Below are positions 1 to 8,209 of a stretch of 16,765 nt of DNA, piece by piece. The stretch's first letter is position 1. Each line of letters opens with the position of its first letter. Origin of the DNA: Nitrospirota bacterium (lineage in GTDB: Bacteria > JACPQY01); NCBI GenBank assembly GCA_016190245.1, contig JACPQY010000079.1:1-16765 (forward strand). The letters are read 5' to 3'. The notes beneath the pieces are model-generated. The model saw only the letters and a program-made list of their open reading frames with translations, was not told the DNA's origin and ran no database searches. The position numbers were made by a program, and so were the translations under genes.

Positions 1-465
1 GACCAATGGGGTGCGACCGGGAAGGTGCACGTGGTGATGGATCGCCTGGCGGTGGGTCCGGATAGTTCGACGGAGAACGTGAAGCTCTACAAGGGCGGGG
101 ACATCACGATGAGCGGCCTGCTGAGACGTTCGGGTTGTCCGACCGGCTTTGTGATGCGCGGCCAGGGGCTTTGCGTGGAGGACGATGACACGTGCTACTT
201 CTCCCTCTCCGGCGCGGCCAACCGCTGCCGCACCGCCTTTCCCAGCTTCGGTGCCCACCAGTGCACGAACGTGGAAATCCGAATGGCGATGAGTCAGACC
301 ACGACGATCGGCGCCACATGGTATGACGACTACATCGCCGAGAATGAGGACGACAACGACTGCCCCTTCGTGAATGACGCCAACAATGCAAACGATCCCG
401 ATGGCGAGGATCAGGACTGCAATCCGGCAAATCACTGCAGCCGCTGCTGCATTGACATCGAATAG
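1..465 (+). CDS. C-terminal end of an exported Cys-rich protein, possibly with a C-type-lectin-like terminal module (5' partial)
   Basis: The frame is open from the first base, so the start lies outside the window; 154 residues are visible before TAG at 463-465. The first ~40 residues look like the end of a beta-rich stalk (VHVVMDRLAVGP...LYKGGDITMSG). From about residue 46 the pattern is CPTGF...GLCVEDD...C...C..., then ATWYDDY, and the protein closes with CSRCC. This order (CPxGF, a second Cys in xxCVE, a WxxD-like segment, terminal RCC) resembles the terminal lectin/sulfatase-modifying-factor-like modules at the end of large secreted bacterial proteins; that match is from memory of the pattern. 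An Asp/Asn-rich stretch near residues 116-141 could bind calcium. Eight cysteines point to disulphides and an extracytoplasmic location. The next gene starts one base after the stop, which suggests coupled translation. Function is not known. Confidence 0.75.
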   Translation, partial: DQWGATGKVHVVMDRLAVGPDSSTENVKLYKGGDITMSGLLRRSGCPTGFVMRGQGLCVEDDDTCYFSLSGAANRCRTAFPSFGAHQCTNVEIRMAMSQTTTIGATWYDDYIAENEDDNDCPFVNDANNANDPDGEDQDCNPANHCSRCCIDIE

Positions 466-466
466 C

Positions 467-1297
467 ATGGACCGGTGGGTGGAGCGGGGGAAGGTGATAC
501 ACGGTCTCGCGTGGGGCGCCGCGCTCGTCGGCCTCTGCATGGGGGGATGCGGGGACGACCGGCCGAAGCCCGGATCCCAGGTTGACCCTCATGTGATCGA
601 GGCGGAGCCCGGCACGTCTGCGAAGCCCCAGGGCCCGGCGGCAGGGCCCCGTGAGGGCCGCGTGGAGGCTTCCGCGGGTCAAGGGTCGTCGGCCCGCCCC
701 TCGATCGAGCGGCCAAACGCAAAGATGCCGCGCGTGGAAGCGGAGCCCGAACTGGACCTCTCAGACGCCGATCCAGGCGTTCGCCTGCAGGCGATCGAGT
801 CCCTTGCGGAGTCGCCAACCCCCGAGGCGATTGAGTCCATCGCGCGGAGCATGTCCGATGCCGACCAAGCCGTCAGTTTCAACGCCGGTCAGAAATTGGG
901 AGAGCTCTACCTCAAGGGTGATGCGCCGAGGTCGCTCCTGATCGAGAGGGCGCGCAATCGAATGCTTCGTTTCGAGGATCGCATGGGTGTATTGAGCGCC
1001 CTGTGCCGAAAACCGGATCCCGATGTGCAACCGTTCCTTCTCTCCGTCCTCAAGACCGGTGCCGCTGAAGAGAGGCGTCTCGTGGCCGGGATGCTGGGCT
1101 ACCAGGGGCCGGACGTCGCCGTGCCGCCCATCATCGAGGCCTTGGAGGATTCGGACGAGTGGGTCCGAAACAACGCCGCCGAGGCCCTGAGGCATATCTC
1201 GCGCGGGCGTGATTTTGGCCTGAACCGGGCGGCGTGGGAAGCGTGGTGGAGGCAGGCGTCGGAACGCAGGTCGCCGCGGCGGGGCGACCGGGGCTGA
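467..1297 (+). CDS. HEAT-repeat lipoprotein
   Basis: 276 aa from ATG 467. This start is preferred over an upstream in-frame ATG at 374, because it places a signal peptide at the N-terminus and begins one base after the previous stop. Residues 10-27 are hydrophobic and end in CMGGC, a slightly atypical lipobox with Cys28 as the lipidated residue. A Pro/Ala/Gly/Glu-rich linker follows (about 30-90). From about residue 96 to the end the protein is helical with HEAT-like repeats (DADPGVRLQAIESLAE..., DSDEWVRNNAAEALRHI) and a Trp-rich end, AAWEAWWRQ, often seen after such repeats. HEAT repeats are protein-protein scaffolds, so a periplasmic or outer-membrane-bound adaptor is likely. No catalytic motif is visible. 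It probably shares a transcript with the exported Cys-rich protein upstream. Confidence 0.85.
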   Translation: MDRWVERGKVIHGLAWGAALVGLCMGGCGDDRPKPGSQVDPHVIEAEPGTSAKPQGPAAGPREGRVEASAGQGSSARPSIERPNAKMPRVEAEPELDLSDADPGVRLQAIESLAESPTPEAIESIARSMSDADQAVSFNAGQKLGELYLKGDAPRSLLIERARNRMLRFEDRMGVLSALCRKPDPDVQPFLLSVLKTGAAEERRLVAGMLGYQGPDVAVPPIIEALEDSDEWVRNNAAEALRHISRGRDFGLNRAAWEAWWRQASERRSPRRGDRG

Positions 1298-1350
1298 ACG
1301 GGGAGGGGCGGGACTTCCGCCGGATCGGATCGCCCCGCCCACGGGTTGGG

Positions 1351-1379
1351 CAGACAGGGGCGGCGGGGTTGTGTATGAT
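1351..1379 (+). promoter_or_regulatory. putative sigma-70-type promoter for the PEGA lipoprotein gene
   Basis: CAGACA at 1351-1356 (four of six matches to TTGACA), a 17-bp spacer and TATGAT at 1374-1379 (five of six to TATAAT) lie in the 133-bp gap after the HEAT lipoprotein. The start of transcription would be near 1386, giving about 45 nt of leader before ATG 1431. A GGGCGGG...CCCGCCC inverted repeat precedes it in the same gap, without a T-run, so it is not an obvious terminator. Confidence 0.35.
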
Positions 1380-1430
1380 GTGCGCCGCATCGTGGCGTCG
1401 GCACTCGCGGGTCTGAGTCTCCGGAAGCGT

Positions 1431-3716
1431 ATGAGTCGCGCGGCCCGGCATGGTTCGCCGGGCAAAGGCGCGGCGGCATGGGGTGCCCTTGCCGTGGGCA
1501 TCACCCTCGGGTCATGTACTCCGAAATCAGCGCCTGCTGGGTGGGTCCCGCCGGGCGCGATGCTGACGGTGCGGGTGGACTGCCCGGCCGATCAACGGCT
1601 CGGCGTGCCGCGCGTATGGGTGGGCACGGCCGCTGCACTGGTCCGGAATTGGGACGCCGAGCGCGTTGTCTTCGTGATGCCGGCGGGGCTGCGTGCCGGC
1701 AGAGAACTGCCTGTTCGGATGCTGTGGGGTGGTTGCGAACCGTCCGGTCTCAAGGCCACGCCGGGAATCGGGGGCACGGGGAGTGGCGGCGACGGCGAGG
1801 GATTTGGGGTGACCGTCTCTTCCCAGGGGCGCGAGTCTCGGTCGCTCCGGCGCGCACAGGTGTTCCTGGACGGTGTCCCGGTGGGAGAGACGAACATGCG
1901 GGGGAGGATGAGAAAGGACCACGTCGCGGCGGGGCCTCACCGCGTCACGGTCCATCATGACGGGTACGGCTCCGCTACGCTGGCCGGATTCGAGGGGCGC
2001 ATTTACGATGTCGCGCTTCCGCGCCTCCAAGAGGGGGAGCCCGAGGCGGCCCGGACGGCGGTGGCGATCGAGGTGAAGGGAGCCTGCGCCGGTGAAGGTG
2101 TGTTGCGATGGAGCTACACGGATCCGATCACGCGCGAGCGGGACACGAGGGAAATCCCCTTCAAACACTCGCCGGAGCCGGGAGAGACCGCGCCGCCGAA
2201 GATCCTTGTCCAGAACGTTGCGGCGAGGGCGGGCGGCGCCATCCTCGGGTTGATGAACTGCCCGGCGGGATCGGCTCTGGTCGGCACCGCCGTGCGCGAT
2301 CAAGTCAGCGCGGAGCCGTTGGTCGTGCAACTGACCGAGGCCCGCGCCGCTGAGATACCGGTGCGAGTGTCGGGGGGTGCCGCGAAGGAGGGACAGGACC
2401 CGGGAGCCGAGGTGGCCGTCTTCATCCATGTGGCGAGGGAGGAATTGCTCGTCGCCACGGGCAGGGGGCCGGAGGCACGGCTTCAGGTCCCGGTCGTGCC
2501 GGGGGCGACTGTCTACACCGTCACGGTCCGTCGCGAGTCACCTGACGGGGAAGTGTGGTTGCGAGCGCCCCTCCTCGGACTTGGAGACATGGCCCGGGGG
2601 TTGAGCTTTTCGCTCCCGGCGATCCCGCGGGTGACGCGCGCTTCCACGGAGAACGGTTTGGTGACTTTCCGGTGGGAGGCCGTGCCGGGGGCTCAAGCGT
2701 ACCGGCTCCAAGTAGGCGAGGTGGCATCGAGCCGGCTGCTCCCGAGGTGGGACATCTGGGCGGCGGCGCCCTCCGTCGGCCTGCCGAGCCTTGGACTGTC
2801 CATTCCGCTGGATGAGGCGCCTGTCACACCTGCCCATGCCGGCGTCACGCTCACGGCCATCGGATCGCTCGGCTACTCCGCGGAGCAGATCACACTGTCC
2901 GGATTGATGGATCTCGCAACCGTTCTTGCGCGGCCGGCTGTGACGGTGCTGGAGCCAGGCGTGGCGTTGGGTCGGGTGGCAACCGCTCAGGATGCGCGGG
3001 AAGGGCCCGCGGCCGCCGGTCCGACGGCTCCCGGCCTGGCGCTCGATGGTGTGTGGCTGGCATCCTGGGAAGCGGGAGGTCTCCTGGCCAAGGCGATGCC
3101 GGGCCTTCTTGTTCGCAAGGATTCTGGAGCGTGGATAGCCGAGAATATGGGGGCTTATCCTACAATACTTGATATCAAACCTGATGGCATGGCAGCTCTG
3201 GTCGCGGCGCGGGCGGGACCGGACATGCCGTTTTCCAGCCTTGTTCTGCGCGGCGGTTTCGGTGTCGCCGAGGATGTCGGAGTCACGGAATTCAAGGGTG
3301 AGGTGGACCTGTCCGGCCCGGAGCAGGGGGGTGGCAACCCGTCAACGTCGGTCGTTCTGCGCCGGATCCCGGACGGCCCGCAGCGTTATCGTGCGGAGGG
3401 GTGGCGGCTCGTTTGGGGCAAGAAGAGGGGCCGGGTGTTGGCACGCGTGATTTTCGGCCCCGGCGGGCAATTCTTCTCGGGCGGTCTCCGTCCCGAAGGA
3501 ACCTGCGAGGGGGCGATCTGTTGGGCGGTGATGGAATCCTGGCAGGTTGCGAAGGACGGGTCGGTCGCCGCCCTCGCTACCAGTGCGGGAGACTGCCCGC
3601 AAGTGGTACGACTCTCCGCGACGCCATCCGCGGAAGGCAACCTCCGCGGCAGATTCGAACTTCAGGACTGCCGGGGGGCCGACTCCGGGTCCTTCACGGG
3701 CGAACGCCTGCGCTGA
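1431..3716 (+). CDS. large PEGA-domain lipoprotein of unknown function
   Basis: 761 aa from ATG 1431. The in-frame extension up to 1371 would overlap the -10 box and push the signal peptide inward, so 1431 is preferred; the ribosome-binding site is weak (GGAAG). A basic N-terminus, the hydrophobic stretch GAAAWGALAVGITLG and the lipobox LGSC (Cys29) mark a lipoprotein. Around residues 138-205 the sequence RRAQVFLDGVPVGETN...AAGPHRVTVHHDGY is a PEGA-type surface-layer module. Residues near 398-430 (VTFRWEAVPGAQAYRLQVGE) match the core of a fibronectin-III fold. The last ~220 residues, beginning LDGVWLASWE, are beta-rich with several Cys and end in SGSFTGERLR, resembling a lipocalin-like barrel. 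No enzyme motif is seen. A structural or ligand-binding envelope role is plausible. Its end is 21 bp from the end of the convergent radical SAM operon. Confidence 0.85.
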   Translation: MSRAARHGSPGKGAAAWGALAVGITLGSCTPKSAPAGWVPPGAMLTVRVDCPADQRLGVPRVWVGTAAALVRNWDAERVVFVMPAGLRAGRELPVRMLWGGCEPSGLKATPGIGGTGSGGDGEGFGVTVSSQGRESRSLRRAQVFLDGVPVGETNMRGRMRKDHVAAGPHRVTVHHDGYGSATLAGFEGRIYDVALPRLQEGEPEAARTAVAIEVKGACAGEGVLRWSYTDPITRERDTREIPFKHSPEPGETAPPKILVQNVAARAGGAILGLMNCPAGSALVGTAVRDQVSAEPLVVQLTEARAAEIPVRVSGGAAKEGQDPGAEVAVFIHVAREELLVATGRGPEARLQVPVVPGATVYTVTVRRESPDGEVWLRAPLLGLGDMARGLSFSLPAIPRVTRASTENGLVTFRWEAVPGAQAYRLQVGEVASSRLLPRWDIWAAAPSVGLPSLGLSIPLDEAPVTPAHAGVTLTAIGSLGYSAEQITLSGLMDLATVLARPAVTVLEPGVALGRVATAQDAREGPAAAGPTAPGLALDGVWLASWEAGGLLAKAMPGLLVRKDSGAWIAENMGAYPTILDIKPDGMAALVAARAGPDMPFSSLVLRGGFGVAEDVGVTEFKGEVDLSGPEQGGGNPSTSVVLRRIPDGPQRYRAEGWRLVWGKKRGRVLARVIFGPGGQFFSGGLRPEGTCEGAICWAVMESWQVAKDGSVAALATSAGDCPQVVRLSATPSAEGNLRGRFELQDCRGADSGSFTGERLR

Positions 3717-3737
3717 GGCACGCGCGCCGGACCGCGC

Positions 3738-4772
3738 CTACCCCGCAGACACGATGGCGTCCGGGGTGCGCCCGTTTCCAACGAGTTTGCGAATGTGCGT
3801 AGCTAGGATGTGGCCCACAAACAGCGGCACTGCGGTCAGGTGTGCCACCCGCATCGCGTTGAGCCAGCGAGTGGGGCGGAGGTAGAAGCGCAGGTAGGCG
3901 CCCAGCAGGATCCGTTCGAGCACGGATCGTGGCAGGTGTTCCAACTCGAGGGAGGCCCCCGCCTGCTTGCCGAACTTCGTCCAGTCCCTCGTCAACAGCC
4001 GCAGCCCGCCTTCTCCGCGTTCGGCCATCCGCATCACTTCCGTTCCGGGGAAGGGTACGAGAATGGAGAAACCCGCGCTGTCCGCGCCTAACTCCAGCGC
4101 GAACCGGATCGTGTCGCTGATCGTCTCGCGCGTTTCGTCGGGGTGGCCGATGATGAAGTTACTCTGCGTGAAGATCCCCAGTTCCCGGCACCAGCGGATG
4201 GCCTGAACGGCCTCTTCCTTCCGGGACTTTTTCCTGATGGCATCGAGCACGGCCTGATTGCCGGCCTCCACGCCGAAGGAGATGGCCTCGCAGCCGGCCT
4301 CCTTGAGCAGCGCCAGGAGATCCCGCGTGACGGCGTCCACCCGCGTCTCACAAACCCATCGCAGTCGGCGGGGCACGCCTCGGGAGAGCATCGCCTCGCA
4401 GAGGGCGGTGGTGCGCTTCCGATTGATGGTGAAGGTCTCGTCTGTGAACACAATCTGGCGGATGGGGTAGCGTTGCAGGTCGTGTTCGATCTCGTCCATC
4501 ACGGCATCGATCGAACGATAGCGGTACTGCGTGCCGCCCGGGTTCTGGCAGAAAATGCACTGATAGGGACACCCCCGGGCCGAGGAAAGCAGCAGGGCGG
4601 GATTTCGGCGGATGCGGTACATACCGTCGTAGGCCTCTACAGGAAAGGCGTCGAACGCCGGTAGCGGCAGGCGATCGAGGTCGCGACTGCGCGGACGCTC
4701 GGGTGTGAAGGCGAAGGTGCCGTTGGACCGGACGATCACGCCGGGGGGGGGGCCGTGCCGCGGATCGGCCAC
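3738..4772 (-). CDS. B12-type radical SAM enzyme, catalytic part (3' fragment of a frameshifted gene)
   Basis: This frame carries the radical SAM domain separated from its own N-terminal B12-binding domain (4736-5185) by a frame change at a C10 run. The GTG at 4772 is only the first possible codon in this frame and need not be a real start. The 4Fe-4S/SAM motif CPYQCIFC has Cys68, Cys72 and Cys75 of this fragment. The barrel continues with IVFTDETFTINRKR, SFGVEAGNQAVLDAIRKKSR and NFIIGHPDETRETI, typical of the BchE/MiaB-like fold. A hydrophobic helix lies near the C-terminus (HLTAVPLFVGHILA). Restoring the frame by one extra C gives a 482-aa protein, close to its 471- and 508-aa neighbours. 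Substrate unknown; members of this family methylate or rearrange unactivated carbons with cobalamin. Confidence 0.85.
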   Translation of the reverse strand: MADPRHGPPPGVIVRSNGTFAFTPERPRSRDLDRLPLPAFDAFPVEAYDGMYRIRRNPALLLSSARGCPYQCIFCQNPGGTQYRYRSIDAVMDEIEHDLQRYPIRQIVFTDETFTINRKRTTALCEAMLSRGVPRRLRWVCETRVDAVTRDLLALLKEAGCEAISFGVEAGNQAVLDAIRKKSRKEEAVQAIRWCRELGIFTQSNFIIGHPDETRETISDTIRFALELGADSAGFSILVPFPGTEVMRMAERGEGGLRLLTRDWTKFGKQAGASLELEHLPRSVLERILLGAYLRFYLRPTRWLNAMRVAHLTAVPLFVGHILATHIRKLVGNGRTPDAIVSAG

Positions 4773-5185
4773 GCCTCGATCAGCTCGACGAGCGCGTCCT
4801 CGCCCTCGCCGACAATGGCCGCATCGAACGAGGGAAACTGGCGGAGTGTCTCCTCCGCGATGGGTGTGACGTGATACCCCCCGAGGACGACGGGTTTTCC
4901 GGGAAGGGCGTCATGGAGGGCCCCGGCGGTCAACGCCGCCTCCACGATCTGGTAGGTATTGGCCGTGATCGCGAGGAAGTCCGGCGCGAACGCGCGCGCC
5001 CTCGCGACGACATCCGGAATCTGCTCGCCGGTGGCCGCGGCGTCGATGCCCAGAATCTCGTGGCCCGCCTGGCGCGCGGCCGCCGCGACGTAGGCCAGAC
5101 CGATGTGGGGAAGTCTCTCCTTGAACGCCACGTCCCGGCCCCAGCGCGTGAGGCGCGGGGGATGAATGAATACGACACGCGCCAT
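4736..5185 (-). CDS. B12-binding domain, 5' fragment of the same frameshifted radical SAM gene
   Basis: 149 aa from ATG 5185, which overlaps the previous gene's TGA by one base (TGATG), with GGGGAG five bases upstream. The fold is a Rossmann-like cobalamin-binding domain as in BchE-type enzymes: VVFIHPPRL at the N-terminus, HIGLAYVAAAARQAGHEILGIDA, then VVLGGYHVTPIAEETL and DAAIVGEGEDALVELIEAW. The His of the classical DxHxxG motif is absent, as is usual in this radical SAM class. The frame ends in TAPPPA-stop directly after the C10 run, whereas the +1-corrected reading continues into GVIVRSNGTFAF, the normal linker to the radical SAM domain. It is either a broken or switchable gene or an assembly error. 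Confidence 0.8.
   Translation of the reverse strand: MARVVFIHPPRLTRWGRDVAFKERLPHIGLAYVAAAARQAGHEILGIDAAATGEQIPDVVARARAFAPDFLAITANTYQIVEAALTAGALHDALPGKPVVLGGYHVTPIAEETLRQFPSFDAAIVGEGEDALVELIEAWPIRGTAPPPA
4743..4752. repeat. G10/C10 homopolymer at the frame break
   Basis: Ten consecutive G on the + strand (ten C in the coding strand) sit exactly where the B12-binding frame and the radical SAM frame part. Runs of 11 or 8 would restore one continuous ORF. It is the longest mononucleotide run noticed in the window; runs of 7-8 in other genes (7643-7649, 13283-13290, 14060-14067) leave their frames intact. Confidence 0.95.
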
Positions 5186-6600
5186 CAGTTCTCCCCCAGA
5201 AGCCCCAACGCGCCGTATACCATGTGTCGCAGGGGGATCGTGCGAATGCGCAGGATCTGCCGGGCGATCATGCGGCTTCGCAGGTAGAACCTGCGGTGTG
5301 CGCGCCGCTGCGCCTCGATGACCTGCTCCGCCGTCAGTCCCGGCGGCAGGTAGACGGGGGGATTGGCGGGGGTGGGGTAGCTCGTGTAGCGGACCCAGTC
5401 TCGGGGGAGACCGCCGTTGTCGCGGCTGAAGGTCGTGTAGATGTCTGTGCCGGGGTAGGGGACGAACACATTAAACTTGGCGAAGTCCACATCGAGTTCG
5501 ACGGCGAATCGAATAGTCCGCTCGATCGAGGCCGGGGTCTCGCCGGGACACCCGATCATGAAGAAGCCGACAATCTCGATGCCGGCGGCCTTCGTCCATT
5601 GAGCCGCCCGTCTGGCCTTCTCGATGGATGTCCCCTTGTCGATGGCATCGAGGCTTTCCTCCGTGCCCACCTCGAATCCGTACATGAGTCGCCGGCAGCC
5701 GGCCTCGCGTAGGGCCTCGAGAAGTTCGGGGTTGACGAGGTCCACGCGCGTCTCGGTCGTCCACACGATCTTCCGATGGAGGCCGCGGTCCACGAGAATC
5801 TTGCAGAAGTCCAGCCCCTCCTTCCGGCTGAACGGGAAGATGGGATCGATGAAGGAGATCTGACGGTAGCCGTACCGCTCATAGAGGTGCTCCATCTCAT
5901 CCGCCATGTTGGCGAGGCTGCGATGGCGGCGATCGTGTCCCATGACGAGCAGGCTGCAGTAGTTGCAATGGAAAGGGCAGCCTCGGGAGCCGAGGATGAG
6001 CGTTCCCGGCCGCTCGATCTCCGCGAAGGTGAAAAGGCGGTAGCGGTCGCGAGGGAAGAGATGCCACGCGGGGAAGGGGAAGGCGTCCAGGTCGGCCTCG
6101 GAGGACCGCGCCGGGGTCCGCCGGATGCTCTCGCCCTCGCGGTAGGAGATCCCGGCCACCTCGCCCGGATCACCGCCACGCTCCAGCGTGGACGCGAGAT
6201 GGGCAAACGTGCGCTCGCCCTCGCCGTGAACCACGATGTCCGCGTGCCCACTGTTCAGGACATCACGGTAGAAGTAGTCCGCGTGAAGGTTGCCCAGGAC
6301 GCGGCGGGCCTTGGGGACCGCCGTCCTGACGGCCTCCATGAGATCGAACACGTGGGGGGCGGATTGTGTGAGGCAGCCAAGCCCCACGAGGCCCGGATCG
6401 AACGCGCGCACGTGCTCGACCACTTCCGGCACGGTCAGTCGCTCCCCCGCCTCCTCCACAATCCTCACCTCGTGGCCTTCCTGTTCCAGTACCGCCGCGA
6501 GGTAGCCGAGGTTGATCGGCGGCATCACGCAGTAGACGCGGCTGAATGCCCCCACGGCCTTCAGCGCGTCCATATCCGGATTGATGAGCGCGATCCTCAT
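5185..6600 (-). CDS. B12-binding-domain radical SAM enzyme (BchE-like class)
   Basis: 471 aa from ATG 6600, three bases after the stop of the upstream gene (TGA-TCC-ATG). Residues 1-140 form the B12-binding Rossmann domain: RIALINPDM, INLGYLAAVLEQEGHEVRIVEE, VLGNLHADYF and DIVVHGEGERTF. A short linker with FPFPAWHLFPRDRY leads to the radical SAM barrel with CPFHCNYC (Cys208, Cys212, Cys215), then ISFIDPIFPFSRKEGLDFC, YGFEVGTEESLDAIDKGTS and GFFMIGCPGETPASIERTIRF. The C-terminus has basic and hydrophobic helices (RMIARQILRIRTIPLRHMVYGALGLLG), suggesting membrane contact. Full-length for the family. It would cleave SAM to the 5'-deoxyadenosyl radical and, with cobalamin, alkylate or rearrange an unknown substrate. 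Middle gene of a three-gene operon. Confidence 0.9.
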   Translation of the reverse strand: MRIALINPDMDALKAVGAFSRVYCVMPPINLGYLAAVLEQEGHEVRIVEEAGERLTVPEVVEHVRAFDPGLVGLGCLTQSAPHVFDLMEAVRTAVPKARRVLGNLHADYFYRDVLNSGHADIVVHGEGERTFAHLASTLERGGDPGEVAGISYREGESIRRTPARSSEADLDAFPFPAWHLFPRDRYRLFTFAEIERPGTLILGSRGCPFHCNYCSLLVMGHDRRHRSLANMADEMEHLYERYGYRQISFIDPIFPFSRKEGLDFCKILVDRGLHRKIVWTTETRVDLVNPELLEALREAGCRRLMYGFEVGTEESLDAIDKGTSIEKARRAAQWTKAAGIEIVGFFMIGCPGETPASIERTIRFAVELDVDFAKFNVFVPYPGTDIYTTFSRDNGGLPRDWVRYTSYPTPANPPVYLPPGLTAEQVIEAQRRAHRRFYLRSRMIARQILRIRTIPLRHMVYGALGLLGEN

Positions 6601-6603
6601 GGA

Positions 6604-8130
6604 TCACCCATCATACCATTCGGGCTTGAGCAGGCCAGTGTACACCTCGCGGTTCAGCGGATTGAGGCGCCGGGAGACGGCGTCCATGGCAATCCGCAGC
6701 GTGACGAGCAGCCACCACACGTACATGTTCCGTTTGTAGGCATCGCGGGAGAGGAGACCCGCGGCGAGCCAGCGCAGCGTGACGAACTTCCGGTTCATCT
6801 GGATGAGCACGTCTTCGATCTCGCGGCGCGAGAGATGCGTGCTGGACATGATCGGTGTCAGCCAGTCGTAGTAGGAGAAATCGTCGACCTCGATCCAGCC
6901 GCGAGCCTTGGCCTCCTGCCAGACTTCCGTTCCGGGAACGGGGGTGAGGGGATGGAAGCCCGGATAGTCAAGACCGAGTTGCCGGGCGTAGGCGAGTTGC
7001 TCGAGCATGGTCTCGCGAGTCTCGTCCCGCACACCCACGATGAAGGTGCCCTGGCGGAAAACGGCCGGATACCGCAGGCGGAGCATGTCGAAGCACTCGC
7101 GCGTCAGGTCGTCCCGGTAGAAGCCCTTCTTCATCTGCTGAAGGTCCACGTCCTGGTGGCGTTCGACGCCGATGCTGACGTGGTTCAGGCCCGCGGCCAC
7201 GAGGCGCTCCATGATCCCGAGCTTCTCGTCCCGCATCATGCAATCGGCGCGCATGAAAGCGAACCAGTGGGTGTCCACGTGGCGGCGGTCCATCTCGGCG
7301 GCGAAGCGCTCGCTCCAGTGGCAGTCGATGTTCCAGGCGTCGTCCACGAACACAAGGAACTTCTTGCCGTAGGCGCGACGGAGCAGCTCGATCTCATCCA
7401 CCACGCGGCCGACGCTCTTGGTCCGCCAGCGCGGGAACAGTTTCACCTCGCCGTTCACCACGCGGCGGTCGGCGTTCTGTACCCACCAGACGCAGAAGTT
7501 GCACCGGCTGACGCAGCCGCGGCTGTGCTGGATCGTCGTGGCGCCGGGGGCGAAGAGGTATCGGGAGCGGCCGTACGCACGCATGGGGAGGAGATCGAAG
7601 GCCGGCATGGGGTAGGCGTCGAGATCGTCTTCCAGAACCCGCGGGGGGGTGCGTGTGACGTGCCCGTCGGTGCGGAAGGCGAGGCCGGTCACACGATCGG
7701 GGCGGGGGTTGTTCCGCTCGATCTCGTCGAGCAACTCCACAAACGTCCGCTCCCCTTCGCCGATCACGATGTAGTCGATCGGATAGGCCATGAGGTTGGG
7801 CTCGACGAGATTGGTGAAATGGACGCCGCCGGCGACGGTGGTGATCGCCGGGTCGATCTGCTTGGCGAGCGAGAGGGCCTTGATCGCCTCGTGCGCGTAG
7901 AGACAGTGATTTTCCCCCACGCCCACGACATTCGGCCGCTTCGCCCGAATCAACTCCGCCAGTGCGCGCCACCCGATCTTGGATGCCATGCAATCGACCA
8001 GCTCCACCTCGTGACCCGCCCGGCGAACCATACCCCCAAGGCACGCCAGCCACTGCGGCATGAGGTGGTTGTCTCCCTCGCCGATGTACGGCCAGTAGTA
8101 GCGTGGCGGCTGGACGAGAAGGACTCTCAC
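6604..8130 (-). CDS. B12-binding-domain radical SAM enzyme, first gene of the operon
   Basis: 508 aa from GTG 8130. The frame stays open back to 8454, but the conserved family N-terminus VRVLLVQPPRYYWPYIG begins here, and GAGG lies six bases upstream, so 8130 is preferred. The B12-binding domain covers about residues 1-140 (GGMVRRAGHEVELVDC, TTVAGGVHFTNLVEPNL, DYIVIGEGERTF). The linker has YPMPAFDLLPMRAY. The cluster motif is CVSRCNFC (Cys206, Cys210, Cys213), followed by VWWVQNADRR, FVDDAWNIDC, SIGVERHQDVDLQQMKKG and TFIVGVRDETRET. The extended post-cluster segment (about 214-250) is longer than in the two siblings. A hydrophobic helix (NMYVWWLLVTLRIAM) lies near the end. Substrate unknown. 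A sigma-54-like element sits 63-79 bp upstream. Confidence 0.9.
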   Translation of the reverse strand: MRVLLVQPPRYYWPYIGEGDNHLMPQWLACLGGMVRRAGHEVELVDCMASKIGWRALAELIRAKRPNVVGVGENHCLYAHEAIKALSLAKQIDPAITTVAGGVHFTNLVEPNLMAYPIDYIVIGEGERTFVELLDEIERNNPRPDRVTGLAFRTDGHVTRTPPRVLEDDLDAYPMPAFDLLPMRAYGRSRYLFAPGATTIQHSRGCVSRCNFCVWWVQNADRRVVNGEVKLFPRWRTKSVGRVVDEIELLRRAYGKKFLVFVDDAWNIDCHWSERFAAEMDRRHVDTHWFAFMRADCMMRDEKLGIMERLVAAGLNHVSIGVERHQDVDLQQMKKGFYRDDLTRECFDMLRLRYPAVFRQGTFIVGVRDETRETMLEQLAYARQLGLDYPGFHPLTPVPGTEVWQEAKARGWIEVDDFSYYDWLTPIMSSTHLSRREIEDVLIQMNRKFVTLRWLAAGLLSRDAYKRNMYVWWLLVTLRIAMDAVSRRLNPLNREVYTGLLKPEWYDG

Positions 8131-8192
8131 GGCCAGCCTCGGGTTGGGCTGGAGTTCGGAATGAATGTAGGATGCCCCACGTATCCGGACGC

Positions 8193-8209
8193 AACAAGAA
8201 ATGTGCCAC
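8193..8209 (-). promoter_or_regulatory. sigma-54-like (-24/-12) promoter element facing the radical SAM operon
   Basis: Read on the - strand the site is TGGCAC-ATTTC-TTGTT, preceded by G. The -24 box is a perfect TGGCAC and the GG to -12 G spacing is the required 10 bp; the -12 box is TTGT instead of TTGC, which is a weakness. Transcription would begin near 8182, leaving about 50 nt before GTG 8130. The same 17 bp occur in mirror orientation at 8448-8464. A pair of binding sites for a shared regulator is the alternative reading. Confidence 0.45.

Noticed and set aside
374-466. N-terminal extension of the HEAT lipoprotein to ATG 374
   Set aside because: It would overlap the preceding gene by 92 bases and bury the signal peptide; ATG 467 gives a proper lipoprotein start.
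3717-3737. GC-rich hairpin between convergent genes as a terminator
   Set aside because: A short GC stem can be drawn, but there is no T-run on either strand, so an intrinsic terminator is not supported.
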